NCBI GenBank assembly: GCA_015146655.1 | Contig: VKHL01000084.1 | Location: forward strand, 59,929 to 123,928 | Direction of reading: 5' to 3' | Source: Ochromonas danica | Lineage: Eukaryota; Sar; Chrysophyceae; Chromulinales; Chromulinaceae | Length of the DNA: 64,000 nt | Part shown: positions 1 through 13,900 of the stretch, one piece after another | Numbering within the stretch: the first letter of the stretch is position 1 | Layout of the letters: each line of letters opens with the position of its first letter | Translations under genes and position numbers: made by a program | The notes under the pieces: generated by a model | What the model was told of the DNA's origin: nothing | The model's input: the letters and a program-made list of their open reading frames with translations, nothing else | Databases searched by the model: none

Positions 1-3000
1 CGCGTGTGGGAACTGCGAGGAGCCTCCGTGTACATGACGAACAAGAAGCCTCTCTTGGCGTTGAAGGAAGACGAGGCCGTGCTTAGCGCAGAGGAGGCGA
101 AGAAAGGACAGCGCAGTGCTGCGATTGTTCTCGATGTCACTCCTGAAGGAGTTCATGTGCGATTCTTCGGCAAAGCTCGCGGCATTTTGCCGATCGAAGT
201 GCTGACGAAGCAGTCCATTCTCGACCCCGCAGAGTCTTTCCGCCGCGGAGAAGTCGTGCGCGTTGTAGTTCTGGCCAAAAGCAAGCCCAAAGGCAAGGGT
301 AAGGGCAAGAAGAGTCTGTTGTTAGCGTTAGATCTCAATCTCGATGAGGATTCACTGCGGCAGTTGGAGAAAGTGGTGGTGAAGGAGGAGGAGGATAAGA
401 AGGATGAGCCAGAAGGCGAAGAAGAGGAGAAGGACGAGGAGCTGGGAGAAGGATTTGTGGCAGGAACTGTCTATAAGGTGGAGAAGGACGGAGAGGTCAT
501 CTCTGTTCGTTTGGACGACGGCAGGAGCGCGACGACCTCCAAGAATCACTTCTTCGACCTGGCCAGCACTGCCAACGAAATCTTCGCCAGCGCGGACTGC
601 CCGATCAAGACTGGCTACCGCGTTGCCCGCGCTATCATTCTCAGCTCGCAAGAGTCTCATCTCTTTATCACCATGAAGCCTCTCTTGCTGTACGCAGCTG
701 CCGCCAAGTCCAAAACGAAATCTGACGCGACTGAGTCGACTGGCAGCGACGAGATCATTCTCCCAGCACACGCTGCTGACCTGTCGCCCGGCCAAATCGT
801 GGTTGGTTACATCTACAAGGTCGAGTCCTTCGGTGTTTTGGTGCGCTTTGCCGAAATGCTGACGGCGTTAGCACCTCGTCCCAACCTCGCCGACCGCTTC
901 CTCGGTAGTGCCCAGGGCCATTTCCATGCCGGAGACTCCATGCGCTGCATGGTGCAGCGTGTCGACTTGACTAAGTCGCGCATCTTCGTGACGTTCAAGC
1001 CTTCTCTTCTCACTCCTTCCGTGCAGACTTTGCCATCTCCCGTGCATTACCTCGCTGCTTGGTTCAGAGAACGATTCCAGATTGCAGGAATGCAAGCGAA
1101 GGCACAGGAGAAGCTCTTGCCAGCCTGGGAGACCTTTCCCATTGGAAGTGTGGTAAAGGCGACGGTCACGTCGGTGGAGTCGTTTGGCCTGGTCCTGCTC
1201 GGTGCCGACCAAACCACTGTCATGCTTTCTTCTTCTATTTCTGGCGCAAAAGTTGGTCAGGAAGTGCGCGTGTTGATCTTGGATGTCGATCTTGAGCACT
1301 TTGTCCTGCAAGTTATCGTGTTGGAGAGCGGGAAGAAGAAGAGCCGAGGAGAGAAGAAAGAGCGAAATCACAACAAGGCTGGGGAGCGCCTCCAGCTGGA
1401 AGTGGCGCTCTTGAAGCAAAACTATGTCGTGGCTGTGGATCGCGAGACTGCGACTGTGGCGTTCATTGCTTTGGCTGATTTCCATCAACCAGAGCCCGGC
1501 ACGTCAGATCTCCAAGTCGGCTCCATCGCCTCCGTGGAAGTCGTCTCGGCCCCCGAGGAGAAGAAGAAGAAGAAGAGAGAAGGTGAGGGAATGTCCTTGT
1601 TTGATGGACTGATAGAGGCAGAGGGTTGACGTTGATGATGTTTGTTGTGCCAGCAGTTGGTTCATTCCCTCACGAAAAGGTTCTGTGGGTTCGTTTGCTG
1701 CAAGATGGAGTGAATGACATGCGCAAGAGAGTTCAAGAAGAAGACCAGGAAGAAGAAGCGGAAGAAAGCCTCACATCCAAAGAGAAGATCGCGCGACGAC
1801 TCAAGGTCGGCTCTCGAGGGAAGTGGATCGTCCAGAGCATCAGTGCCAAGGAAGTCAGACTGTCTGCGATTGGGTTGGATGGCGAGAAGGTCGAAGGCAG
1901 AATTGACATTTCCTCCGCGCCTCTTCCCTCGCACAATGGCGCTTCTTCTTATGACGGCCTGAAAGAGCAATTGCAGAGCGTGGCACATGGAAGTGCAAGA
2001 GAAGGACTTCATCCGCTGCATCCCTTCGCCCATCTGGTCATCGGCAAGTCTGTGTGGTGCCAAGTACTCCAAGTCCGCGGCTTGTCCTCCGAAGGTGGCG
2101 ATGAGGTTGAAAACGAAGGCAATGACCAGAAGGAAGAGGGCAGCGCTGGAACCATCCACGTCTGGCTGCAACTTTCGGTCAAAGACGAAGGAGGTCCCGT
2201 GCCTCACCTGCTGCAGCTGCACGGTCGCGATGGCGTGCATAGAGGCCATTGGACACGCGCAGTCGTCACTGCCATGGACGCCAAGGGCTGCTACCTCGCC
2301 CTCAGCCCCTATGTCACTGTTCGCATGCCTTTGGTCGATGTCTCTCGTGACGAACAACTGCTGGAGTCTTTCCGCGCCAATAGTTTCGTCGGTCTGTCTC
2401 TCTACGTTGTGGTGGTCCAGGCTGCGCATATTCATCGCAAGTCGAACAAGATCTGCGTCTCTCGTGCGATGATCGAGCCACTGCTCAACTCGAATGGATC
2501 GTCTTCTTGTGAGCTTCTAAATTACAAGGACAAGGCCATGGTTCGCTACCTTTCGCAACAAGAAGAGAAGCAGTTTGCTAACGGCAACGTGTTGTACGGA
2601 TGCGTGCAGCTCAAGACGAGCAACATCTTCCGCCCTCCTGCCTTCGCCATGCAACTACCAGCAGGTCGTCAAGGCCGTATTTGCGCGACTGAACTTGCCG
2701 AGCCCAGCGAGTGGAGCGATCTCAGCGCTTTCTTTTCGTCTTCTAATTCGGCGGAGAGCAAATTGCCTAACGGCGTGAAGGACGGCGCCATCTTGCGTTG
2801 CTGTGTGTTGTCTGCCAAACAGCCCGAGAAAGATGGAGAAGACAGTATCGTGGAGCTGTCTTTGCGGTCAAGTCGTCTGGAGCAATCTGATGTGCAAGAC
2901 GATGCCGCGCCCAGACCTGGCGCTCTTGTCCGCGGCTTTGTGGTCTCTGTGTCGTCCAAGGGGTGCTTTGTGCGTCTGTCTCGCGGTGCAACAGGCCGCG

Positions 3001-4843
3001 TGCTTGTGAAGGACCTTGCGGATCACTTCGTAGAACAACCCGATAAGCTCTTCCATTGTGGACAGCTTGTTCAAGCGCGAGTGCGCAGCGTTAACGGCGA
3101 CAAGATTGCGTTGTCCTTACGTGCCAGCGAAGTGTTGGGTAAAGCTGAGGCGAACAGTCAACTAGCCAACATGCAAGAAGGAGATGTGGTGAAGGGTGTT
3201 GTTGAACGTGTCAATAACGATATTGGCGTCTTCGTCCAACTGAGCAACACCTTGGTGGTTGGTCTGGCGCGCAAGGAACAAGCCGTCCATGATTCGCGAC
3301 CTCTCAGCGAAGTCTTCTCCGTGGGAGATATCGTGCGGGCGAAGATCTTGCACATCAGTCGAGAATCTGGTAAAGTGGCGTTGGGTCTCACCGAGAACTT
3401 CTTCCGCTCAGCTGCCTCTGCCCAGCCTGTCTCCCTGCCCGCCGCCGCCCAGCCTGTCGTCGTCGATGACATCGAAGAAGACCAACCTACTGGCAAGGAC
3501 GTCAAGAAGCGCGGTCGCTCTGGCAGCGATGCTGTTGACACTAAAGCGAAAGCCCAGGTAGGTTATTTCTGCTCGAGTCTTGTTTGATTTCCAGTCACTA
3601 GACTGATCACTTCCTTGCTCTCAAACACAGAAAACCTCGACCAGCAGGAAAGAAGCCAACAAGGCCATTGAGTCACTGGACGACGAAGATGAAGACGACA
3701 TCGGCCCCATTGATTGGGGAGATAAAGTGAGTTCATTGGCCAATGCCTCATGGCGTTGTTGAAGTCATTAATTTTCCTTTCCGATGCGATGTGATAGATT
3801 CTGCCCGCATCCGGCAAGCATGCCATCCACATGGACAGCTCCAGCGACGAAGAAGAGGAGCAAGAAGATGGCCACGGCAAGCTGCGTTCCAAACAAAAGG
3901 ATGCCTTGCGCAAGAAGGAGGAGCAAGCCATCCGAGAGAAAGAGGTGAGCTTGTCTTTGAATTGGGGCATTGTATTGCTTTGGTGTTGACGGCTTTGTTC
4001 GCCTGTTTGTAGAGAGCTTTGGCAGAGGGAAGTCTCGTGCCTCGGCAAGCGGAAGACTTCGAGCGCTTATTGCTCGAGGAGCCCAATTCCTCGATGCTTT
4101 GGGTGCAGTACATCGCGTATTACGTCAACAGCGCAGACATTGAAGCAGCGCGTCTGTTAGCTCAGAGAGCGTTGCGATCCATCCACTTCCGCGAGCTCAA
4201 GGAGAAGTTCAACGTGTGGATGGCTTGGCTCAATCTGGAGTACAAATACGGCTCGAAGGACTCTCTGGATCAAACCCTCCAGCAGGCGCTGGTCGAGAGC
4301 AAGGGCAAGGACATCTACTTGGCTTTGGCTCACACCTTCGAGCAGGCTGCGGACTTCAAGAGTGCTGAAGCATTGCTTTTGAAGGCGTTGAAAAAGGCTC
4401 AATATAAGAAGTCCAAGAAGGTTTGGATGGAATTGCAGCGTTTGCAGCTCCGAGCAGGTCAGTTCGAAGCAGCGCGCAGCAGCTTGACTCGCTCTCTGCA
4501 GAGCTTGTCCAAACACAAACACGTGGAGACCATTTCCCGCTTCGCGCTCGCCGAGTTTGAATTCGGATTGGCCGACAAGGCCAGACTACTCTTCGAGGAC
4601 CTGCTGGATACTTATCCCAAGCGGACGGATCTCTGGCATCTCTATGTCGACCGAGAAGTCAAGATGGGGAACATTCAGCAGGCGAGACAGCTCTTCGAGC
4701 GCATGATTGTGTCCAAGTCCAACACAAGGAACATGAAAACAGTCTTCAAGAAGTACCTCGCGCTCGAGATGCGCTTTGGAGACGAAGTTAGTCAGCAAGC
4801 TGTCAAGGAGAAGGCCGCGGAGTATGTCAACAGCCTTGCTTAG
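1..4843 (+). CDS. RRP5: Rrp5/PDCD11 ribosome-biogenesis protein, 5' partial
   Basis: Nucleolar pre-rRNA processing factor needed for both ribosomal subunits, with S1 RNA-binding repeats followed by HAT (half-a-TPR) repeats. Exons read 1-1582, 1654-3557, 3631-3726, 3798-3944 and 4013-4843; all four introns have GT-AG ends and consistent phase, giving about 1,519 residues in the window. At the first acceptor 1657 is an equally possible exon start. S1-like units are visible around 120-300, 450-690, 790-1010, 1130-1320, 2900-3130 and 3170-3400. An acidic/lysine linker lies around 3640-3950. The HAT region begins with AEDFERLLLEEPNSS, the characteristic Rrp5 junction. The stop at 1627 lies inside the first intron, so it is not a frameshift. 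The N-terminus is outside the window. Convergent with the ATM gene, 112 bp away. Family identity is confident; exact exon borders are inferred. Confidence 0.9.
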
Positions 4844-4955
4844 GGTCGAGAAGTAAGATTAACTACAAATGTGATTTAACTGTTCAATTCTCCTTTGCTA
4901 GCATTGTTTACATGGTCATGGTCATGGTCATCGCTGTAGACGACGCAAGGGTCCC

Positions 4956-7900
4956 TCACAGCCACGGACTCCAGCCTGGAAAGATTCGACAAAGATTGGC
5001 GGGCTCGCGCGCCGCGTTGATGGTGACGCTGACCAACTCCTCCACGCTCAGCGCCACGTCTCCAGCGCTCAGTTGCTCCTCGAAGCCTTGCAACTTCGCT
5101 CGTATTCGTGACAAGGTCTTATTGGCAGCATCGATATGAGTATTGCTTGTTGGTAGATCAGGTGGGGTCGGGGCGGCATTTCTTGCGGGCAATACCATTC
5201 GATGAGAGCGACGGGGAGGATCGGGATCCTCGGCATTGGCCGCTTGCTCCAAATGTTGTTTGTTGCGAGCTTGCAAAGGCGACAAACTCCATTTGAAGAG
5301 AGGATCGAAGATGACCACTTCCAAGATAACCATGAGGTTAGCCGAGTGCTCTTGCAAAGTGCGCAAGACATGCTCGCAGCATCGTCTAAACTTGCCTTCC
5401 ACTCCCATCACGCCCATTCCATCCACCACATCACGAGTTAATCGGAAAGGCACAACTTCAGGCACAGTCAGCAACTGTCCTTGCTCGAAAACGATTCCGA
5501 AGTCAATGTGAATGAGCTCTGCAGTGTTCAAGTCCAGCAAGATGTTGTGGGCATGGCGGTCACCAATGCCGAGCACGTAGCCCACCATGCTGTTAACTGC
5601 CGTGCTGTGGATGTAATTGCATCTGCTGGCATACCAAGCGGCTGGATGGCGATATTGCTCCAGAAAGAAGTAGCGGAATGCAGGCTGGAAGTGCTGATAG
5701 ATCTCTACGAAGCGAGCCAGCTTGTTCTCTCCGGAGTCTTCGGCGTTCTTCAGATGCTCGCGGCAATGTGCATGAGACCAATCCTTTGGACGATGCCGAC
5801 TATGAAGACCTAGCTTTGCAAAAGGCAAGGCCTGTTTATTGTGAGCGGGAGGATCGCAAAGAATGCCTCCAAACGCTGCAGTGTGTCCAACAAACTCCAA
5901 AATGCCCGTTTGAGCAGTTGTTGGGATCACTTTGTAAGTGCGAATGCGCATTGCCTTGTAAGGCTCTTCGTCTTGATGCTGCAAGGGAGGATGGCGCTGC
6001 AGAGTGAGATTGACAGTCGCAAAGACTTGTTGCATGACTGCATCTTGTCGAAGATCATCTCCTCCTTTCACCAACTGCTTGTATTGTTGGCCATCACTGC
6101 CAATGAGGGTAATGATCTTCGGACGACTGATGCCAGTGTCCGTGACGTCAAACTTATCCACACAGCCCACTATACCAACGAAACTCTTCCCAGCTGTCTG
6201 AGGACCCGACAATGAGACAGGGATATTGGTCGTGAGAATAGGCAGCGAGGCGATGGAAATGCACTGTTGAAGCTGTTCGTTGAAGCGCCGCCCACGCAGT
6301 TGGACATCTCCGAATCGAATGCCTTTCGATCGACCGCGACTGTGCAGATCGGAAGTGCTGGTTCTGGCCAGCATGATATACTCCATCAATAGCTTCTGCA
6401 TCTGATTGATGGTATTGTCTTGATAGCCGAGAGACTCTTGTCTCTTTTGGTGGATTGTGGAGAGAACATGCCAAGTCACTGTCTGGCGATCGTCTTGTTG
6501 GCAATTGTCCGCATGCCGTGTGGACGAGAGAACACTTAAAGACTGCAGCCTCTCAAAGAATGACTGCTCCGTGCCAGCAGAAGCAGAAGACGCGTTGTCG
6601 ATATTGTTGTGCAGCAAGGAGAACAGTGTGGGCAGGATGTGGAATGGAAAAGCAGTTCCGAGCGCCACGGCCAGGCTGCGGATGGCTTCCTGCATGGCCT
6701 CGTTGGCCTTCCGATCTGCTTCTTCCATCCCCTTCTGTGCACTTCCCAACCGGGACAAGATCTGCTGATGCAAGGGGATGAAGTGGTGGAGGGGAATCTG
6801 ATTGCCTTGAATGTTCTCCAAGAGGTGCTCGCTGGCTGCTTGCAAGGCATCCGCCAAAGACGTTTTGTCATCGCGTGTGGCCGCAGTATTCGTTCCAGAC
6901 AGCCACAACCCAACGAGACGAAAAACTACCTCGACATCTTTGATGGCAGTTGAAGCGGAGGAAATGAACTTGAGCGCCGAGACGTAGTGCTTGATGCCCG
7001 ACAACAAACTCTCTTTGCGCATGGCAAGCACGCTGTCGCGCTCCTTGGCGTCCATCGCGATCTCTCTTTTCAAATTGATACAATAGCGAAACAACATCTT
7101 GCGCTCTTTCTCGTTTTCTTCCATTTGCTGAGCCACAGCCTTTGATTTGGGTGTGCGATTATTCTCCATTTCCTTCTTCGCCTCGGCAGTCAATTGCTCG
7201 AGAAGTCTGCTGCACTCTTCTAACTCTGCGCTTCGATCATTCAAATGCTGCTGCCGTTGGTGCCACTCGCGACTCATTACCTTGGCTTGAAAGTTGTGAT
7301 ATTTCTGTTCGAAGTAGCAAGCCATGGCCAGATGGCAGCGGAGTTGAGTGCGTGCGGCCTGTGCGGACGCATCGAGCAGCCACCAAGTCTTCGCGGAGCT
7401 CATCGTTTGTAAATGAACTTGGCACTGAACACTCGCAGCCAAGGCTGGCTCGAGGTGTTCGTCTATCACTTCTGTCTTGGAGTGACAACCCTTTTCTCCC
7501 AGCCAGACCCCTCGGGTCAGCAGCGCTTCGCTGAGAAAGAGTTGACTGGCCAGCGTGAGGCTCTGGTCCATCTTTTTGGAAGATCGAAAGCGATCCACAC
7601 TGTCTTTGAGTGATTCGCAAACTTGGCAATCGATCTTCTTCAATGCGGCATCTTTCAAGCCTTTCTGCCAGAGGAAGAGAGACTCTTGCATGTCCAATTG
7701 TGCGGTCAGCATTCGATTTCCAGCCTCAGCATAGAGTTGCTCCGATAGCGACCCGCTAGTGCAACGCTGACGAGAGATGAGCTCCCTGACATTTGACCAG
7801 AAGACATAAAGCTGCGGCCCATCAGCAAGGATGTTCCGTTCTCTGCCATCGTCCATGCCTCGCCTCATAGGCGTGTCACTTCCAGTCTGTAAAAGACGAT

Positions 7901-10900
7901 TGGCCACTTGCAGCAGTGCAAACACTCGGCCAAGATCCAATCCATCACTAGGTGAAGTACGAGATATAGCAGAAGAGAGGATGGACAGCTGCGAAGAGAC
8001 GGAAAGAAGACCCAGGGAAGCGAAATGTTTGGGGGAACAGTTCTCCGCTTTGACCTCAGAAGCGATCTGATGGCAATCCAACTCCATTTTGTTCAACACG
8101 ATCTTCCGCAGCCCATTGGATAAGATCGAGGCACTTTCCTTCAGTATCACATTGTCTGATAAGTGCCGCAAGGAGTTGCGGAGATCTTCTTGGAGGCCGT
8201 GCAATCCTGGCACTTCTTGGCGCAAGGAGGAGGCGCGCGTGTTGTCGACGTCAGGCAAAGACCAGACTTGCAAACTCTTCGAAGCGCTTTCGTCCGTCAC
8301 GCAGAATTGCGAGGCGTACAATTGAGCTGCGCTCTTCGCACCGAGACCAATGAGCGCAGACATCACTCCCCTCTCAGCCTCCAGACTTGGTTGCGGACCT
8401 CTGACTTGCAAAATCGTCTCGTACACGGAGAGCGCTTGATGGAATTGCTTTGCATTTTGATACAGCATTGCTTGCAACCGCAGGTCAGACCCAACATCCA
8501 GTGCATAGACCATGTCTTTGTCTTCAATGGTTTGAGAAGCGACCAGCTCTGTGAGGAGATCCTTCACCATCATCACGCGACAGCTGCCTTCGCTTCTCTT
8601 CGCCCAATAGTCAATGACGCCAAGTTTTCCGTCGACCTTGCCTAGAGTGCCTCTCTTGCTATCAGCAACCTCTGCGATTAATTCGATTAATAGAGACGCA
8701 GTGTAGCAATCGCCAGCCTGGATCGCCGCCCTGGCCACCGGGATGAGCGATTGCTGATTGTCAAGCCATTGGGAAAGAACAGAGAAGCCCACAGAAAAGT
8801 CGCTGACCCCATCATTTGGCGGTTGATTCGAAAGAATAATTCGGAAAATCTTGAAATCGCTGCTGAGGACTCGCAATAAAAGAGTCACCGCCTTGCCGCC
8901 CAGCTTGCGCCCTTCGCTGTGCCGTGAAGAGCAAAGCAAGGAGAGCTTCTGGAAGACGAGAGGAATGGTGACCAAGCTCTTCAGCTGCGGCGACAGAGCC
9001 AAGCATGAAAGAATTTGATAGAGCACGAGAAGAAAGAGCTTCTCCGCGACAATCTTGTCCACAAGCGCGACCCCTAATGCCGCAGACAAAAGATGATGAG
9101 AAAGAACCCGCGGCGCGTCATTGAATACTTTCTTTCCATCGCGAATGTAATACTGATAGAACAGAAGGATGTGGAAAGAGAGTTTGCAGACAAAGTCGTC
9201 AAAAGAGATCAATCCGTCTAAACAACAATCGGCATCGTCGCCGAAGGAATGGCCATGCGTCCAGACCTCGTCGCTCCAAGCAGCCTCTGCCATTTTCTTC
9301 ATGACATTTGACAGCTTACTCCCACCACATAGAGAGCGGCTATCTACGCTAGGGTATAGTGGAGGGCTGTAGCCGAAGAAAATGGAGAACTGGCTTACAA
9401 ATGAACAGTGTGGGGTGGACATCGAGCCTTTCCTCTCCACATATCCACGAGCAAAGTGGTTGAGCATTGGATCGAGTTGTTCCGACAGAGTTTGTTCTTG
9501 CGCCACATTAACGAAGATGTTGTCAAAGAAATCCTCCAACAAACTCAAATCCATCAAGCCCTTCTGACTACTCAAAGCAATGCGAAACAAGTCATCAAAC
9601 AAAGACTTCCACAATCCTTCGAGTTGCGGCTTCTCGATGTCATCGCAATTGCCTTCAATTCGCAGAGAAGGAGGAATTGCCATCACATCGTTGGCCACCA
9701 AATTGACACAATGAGACGTCAGGACAGACAAGATGTCCACTATCATATCCACCATCTTAGCGTAGTTCGGATGAAGCTGAGGAATGTGGCTAATCGAAGC
9801 AAGAACAGCAAGCAGAAACTTCCCCAAAGCATCGAATCGCTCGTCGGGGAAAATCGCATCGCGACTCTCAGACAAAAGGAGGCGTAACTCGAGTAATTGG
9901 ATCAACAGAGTATGAACGCTGACTTGGTTTCCTTGCACATATCTCTCAGCACTGCCGATAACAAGATCCAGCAGATCTTCGACTGCGAATGGAGTTTGTC
10001 GCAGTTCCGCCTTGATGTAACTATTGCTCATGGTGAGCATGAACAATCGACAATGATGCAAGTGGTTTAACCAGACATTGTTCTCCTTTGGCAGCGATTG
10101 CGTCAATTTGAGAGTGAGTTGTGATGCGAAACTGTTTCTGTCGACGACCAAGTCGATGTTTGGAATATTGCACGCAAACAGCATCGAAAGTGCGTCTGAA
10201 ATCAAGTCTGCCGTGGTGTCGGTCATTCTGGAGAGAAGGCAATCGATGAAATGTGGAACAACAGACACAGCTGCAAGTGAGATGGATGTGTTGGTCTGAG
10301 TGCCGACAAAGCCATCTATTGTCCCCAGACAAAGAGAAGCCACAGCCACTAGTTGAGCAGGCGAGCTCTGCTCCACAAGATACATCAGTAGCGCCAATAT
10401 CTTAATCGCTTGGCCCTCGATTACATCCTCTCGGACCGTGCTTTTGACATGACTCACAATGCTGGGAGCATTCACTTCTTCGAACATTGCCGTAACGGAA
10501 GGCCAGAGCAGCCACTTAGCTATCTGCTCAAATATGTCCTTCACAACGCTCTGCTTGATACTCACACGATTCCCCAGATCAGCGAGATCCTCTCTGGACC
10601 AGCGCTCTACGATCTCTTCGTCGGAAGGCATCGTCAGTCTGTTTTGGAGCAGCATGGCTCTGACCACTGCGATTACGAATGCTGTGGCACTCTCCTTATC
10701 TACATTCCGACTGCTTTCTCGGGAAGTCAGAACTCTTTCTAAAAAGCCCGACACATAGTTCAACTCTGCCTGTGGGAATTGAGGAGACCAAGCGGAAAGC
10801 GCCTTGTCTTCGAACTCCACAGATCGAATGAAAACCAATGCATTCCGAACAAGCTCGTAGATATTCTTGTCTGCAGCACCTCCGAGAAGCAGAAGGCTCA

Positions 10901-13900
10901 ATTCTCCAAGCAGTTGCCAGCGTCGATTCGACGGAGTAATGCAGCAAAGCGTGGCCACTATTCGAGGCTGTAGACTCTTCATTATCTCAACGCCTTCCAT
11001 TGGCTTCACACCATCATTTCTGGAGAAGGCAAAGAAGGGAAATTCTTTGATTGAAAGCCAAGCTGCCGCTGGATCGGTCCTTCCTTTATCTTCCACCTCT
11101 TGAGTTAGCCAATGGTAGACCATCCATTCTATGTGCAGCTCCAGGGCCTCCAAGGAAGTCGAATAGCCGAGCGATTTAGCGAAAATCTCCACAACATAAG
11201 CAGCAATGTGCTTCCACACAGCACTTTCTCCTTCGTCTATACCACTTCCTGAGGACATTCGATTGTGAAGAACGACGAGGATATCCATTAATGCGACTTT
11301 CCAAAGAAGCCTTCGGCAGTACTCGCTGAGTCCCAGGTTGCAAGTAACAATAACAGCTGTGACAACGAGGAAAGAGCTTTTGTTGCAGGCAGAAGGACTC
11401 GATAAAGCCTGACGAGCGATATTCACTAAGGAGTCGTACACTTTGGTCGGCTTTTTGAAATGCTTCAGCAATAGGTGCATGCTCCGCGCGGCTATCAATC
11501 GCACTTGCGCAGCAGAGTCTTCTAAGCCGCTGCTCAATATGGCCACGATTTCTTCCTTCACCTCACTCACATTGTCACTTCTAGCGAGGATTATGCCACA
11601 GCATTGCAACTGATAAGCTCGTAAGTGCCACGACCGTTGGAAACATGCGCTTTTCTTCTCGTCAACTGGTATTATCCAGTCGAGCAAGAGTCGGAAAGCT
11701 TCGCTTTGAACATCAACAGATGGACATCTCACGAGGTAAGCCAGCATGGACTGCAAGATTCCACAATACCCCAGAAATCCCCACTCCTCCATCAAAGACA
11801 AGTCCGAGTCAATACACCAGTGCATCAGCTTCGGTTGTCCAACGAGAGCCATTCTCAGGGAGAGAGAAATCTTCTGTTCGCTTGCGAGAGTTTTGTCGAG
11901 ATCACTCGCGATATCTTTCATCAAGAGCTTCCCTTCGTCTAGGATGGCAAGTTGGTGGATTGAAGCATAGAGCTCCACTATAGCAGCAAAGCAGTCTTGC
12001 ACGTTGTCATTGTCTTCTTCAGAACATCGCGTGGATGCCCGACTTCCTTTCGAAGGAGTTCTCGGCTGGGAACTGAGTTGAATCCCTTCGCTAAACTCTT
12101 CGTCCTCTTCAAACGATATTTGCTCAACATGGGACTGTCTTCTTCGACTACTGCCGCTGTGGACCTTGTCCATCATGACAGCTCGTCCCAGCATCTGCAC
12201 CACACGCAGCAGCTGCTCCTCACACTTTTGGGTCACGAAAGCTGCAATCGTCTGATCAAGTAAACCCATTCGTCGCCACGCTTCATTCAAAGTTTGTAAG
12301 GAAAGATAGACCATGTCGAACATTCTCTCAACAACTAACTGCGAGACTAACTCTAACGCCATGGAATACATGGAACACAAGGTCAACATGCTCTTCTCTT
12401 TATCAATAGAATAGACCCTATGAAATGAGCAACAATAGCAGCTCAGAAGGTTGAGAAGCGCCTGCAGCCATGAGCACTTCTCTCTCTCTTCAACAACTTC
12501 CTCTGCTTTGAGATGGACAAGAAAGTCGAAAATGGCATGCAGACCTGCAGATAGAGATTGATCAACTTTATCATCCATGCTATCAGAGTGGGGCTCCTCG
12601 CTATTTCCGATGAAATGGGCATAGGAGTTTGAATTGCAGATGACTTTGAAGAGGAACAGTTCTGACGGTTGCAGCCATGAGATCTGTGTTTGTTCGTTGT
12701 CAGCAGCTCTCGACATTGAAGCTTCACTGTTCTTGTAGTTTAAGTCCATTGCATCGCCCCTGAACAAAGTCAACAAGAAGCGACTCTGCTCATACAGTCT
12801 GTCCATGGCTGCTGTTAAATTCGATTGTTCCAACTTGACGGCAGAAGCAACGAGAGGCCTCAGAATCCACAGACTGACCACCAACAAACGACCATTCCGC
12901 TCGAATAAGGCGGTCGGAAGCAAACGAGAAGCAGGATCATCGAGCACTGCTTTGCGTGTAGCAGCAAATGCAGGCAGCAAGTCTGCGCTGCTGTGGCAGC
13001 TTTCCATAAATACCAGCAAGCCTAAGAAAGTGTTCGGATCAATGAACTGTGAAGCGTTTGCGAAGAACGACGTCCAATCACTCAATAATCGACTACACAT
13101 CTTCTTTCGATCAGGCATGGCCAAGTGAGGATGGATCAGGCACGACAGCAAAACAGACAAAAGCAATTGTCCCGCAGATTTGCTGAAAGGGGCGCTCGCG
13201 TTTTGCGGTAATTTCACAAATCTCTCGATGATATTACCAGCTAAATGAGAAATACCATCGGGAAGTGAATTATTCTCGCTGGACATCAGGCAAGAAGTGT
13301 TTGACGCAGTCTTTGTTCGGCGGTTTGTTGTTTCAGCGGGCGATTGCAAAACCGCTAAAAATGCCAGCAATGCACTTTCAGAAAGCACGCTGTCGTGCAC
13401 AGAATCGATAGCGAGATTCAGCACATCTGTCAACGACGTCAGGCTCAGATGCAAGCATCGCTTTCTGTACAACTGCGGTGAGATGGCGGGCACAGCGGGC
13501 AGCAAGTCGTCAAACAAGCAGCCTTCTTCATCCTGCGGTACAGCGAACTTCAATATTAGCAAACAAGCTGACAGTAAGCTAGTGTTGTTCAGCTTGTTCT
13601 TATGCTGCAACTCCATGGAGGCGCCTTGCTCAAGCAAGCCATTGCTCAAGAGCGAATAGATCTCTTTGATGCGACTCCACAACGACATTGTTGGCGAGTC
13701 TACCTTGGCTCTTTTCAAAGGTCGTTCATTGCCACTCGCTATATTGGTCTCCTCCCTGGACGAGGAAAGCATCGCGTGCCACAGGAGCACTTTGCTCAAG
13801 ACGTCGAAATACGACGAAATCCTGTCGTCAGATTGCAGCAACAACACTTCTTTGTCAGCCCTACCTTTGCCTGTCTTCTTGGTCAACGATGTCATAATAA

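Noticed and set aside
1583-1653. Apparent frameshift or stop in RRP5 at 1627
   Set aside because: GT at 1583 and AG at 1652-1653 (or 1655-1656) give a 71- or 74-bp intron that restores the frame exactly, so this is splicing and not a broken gene.
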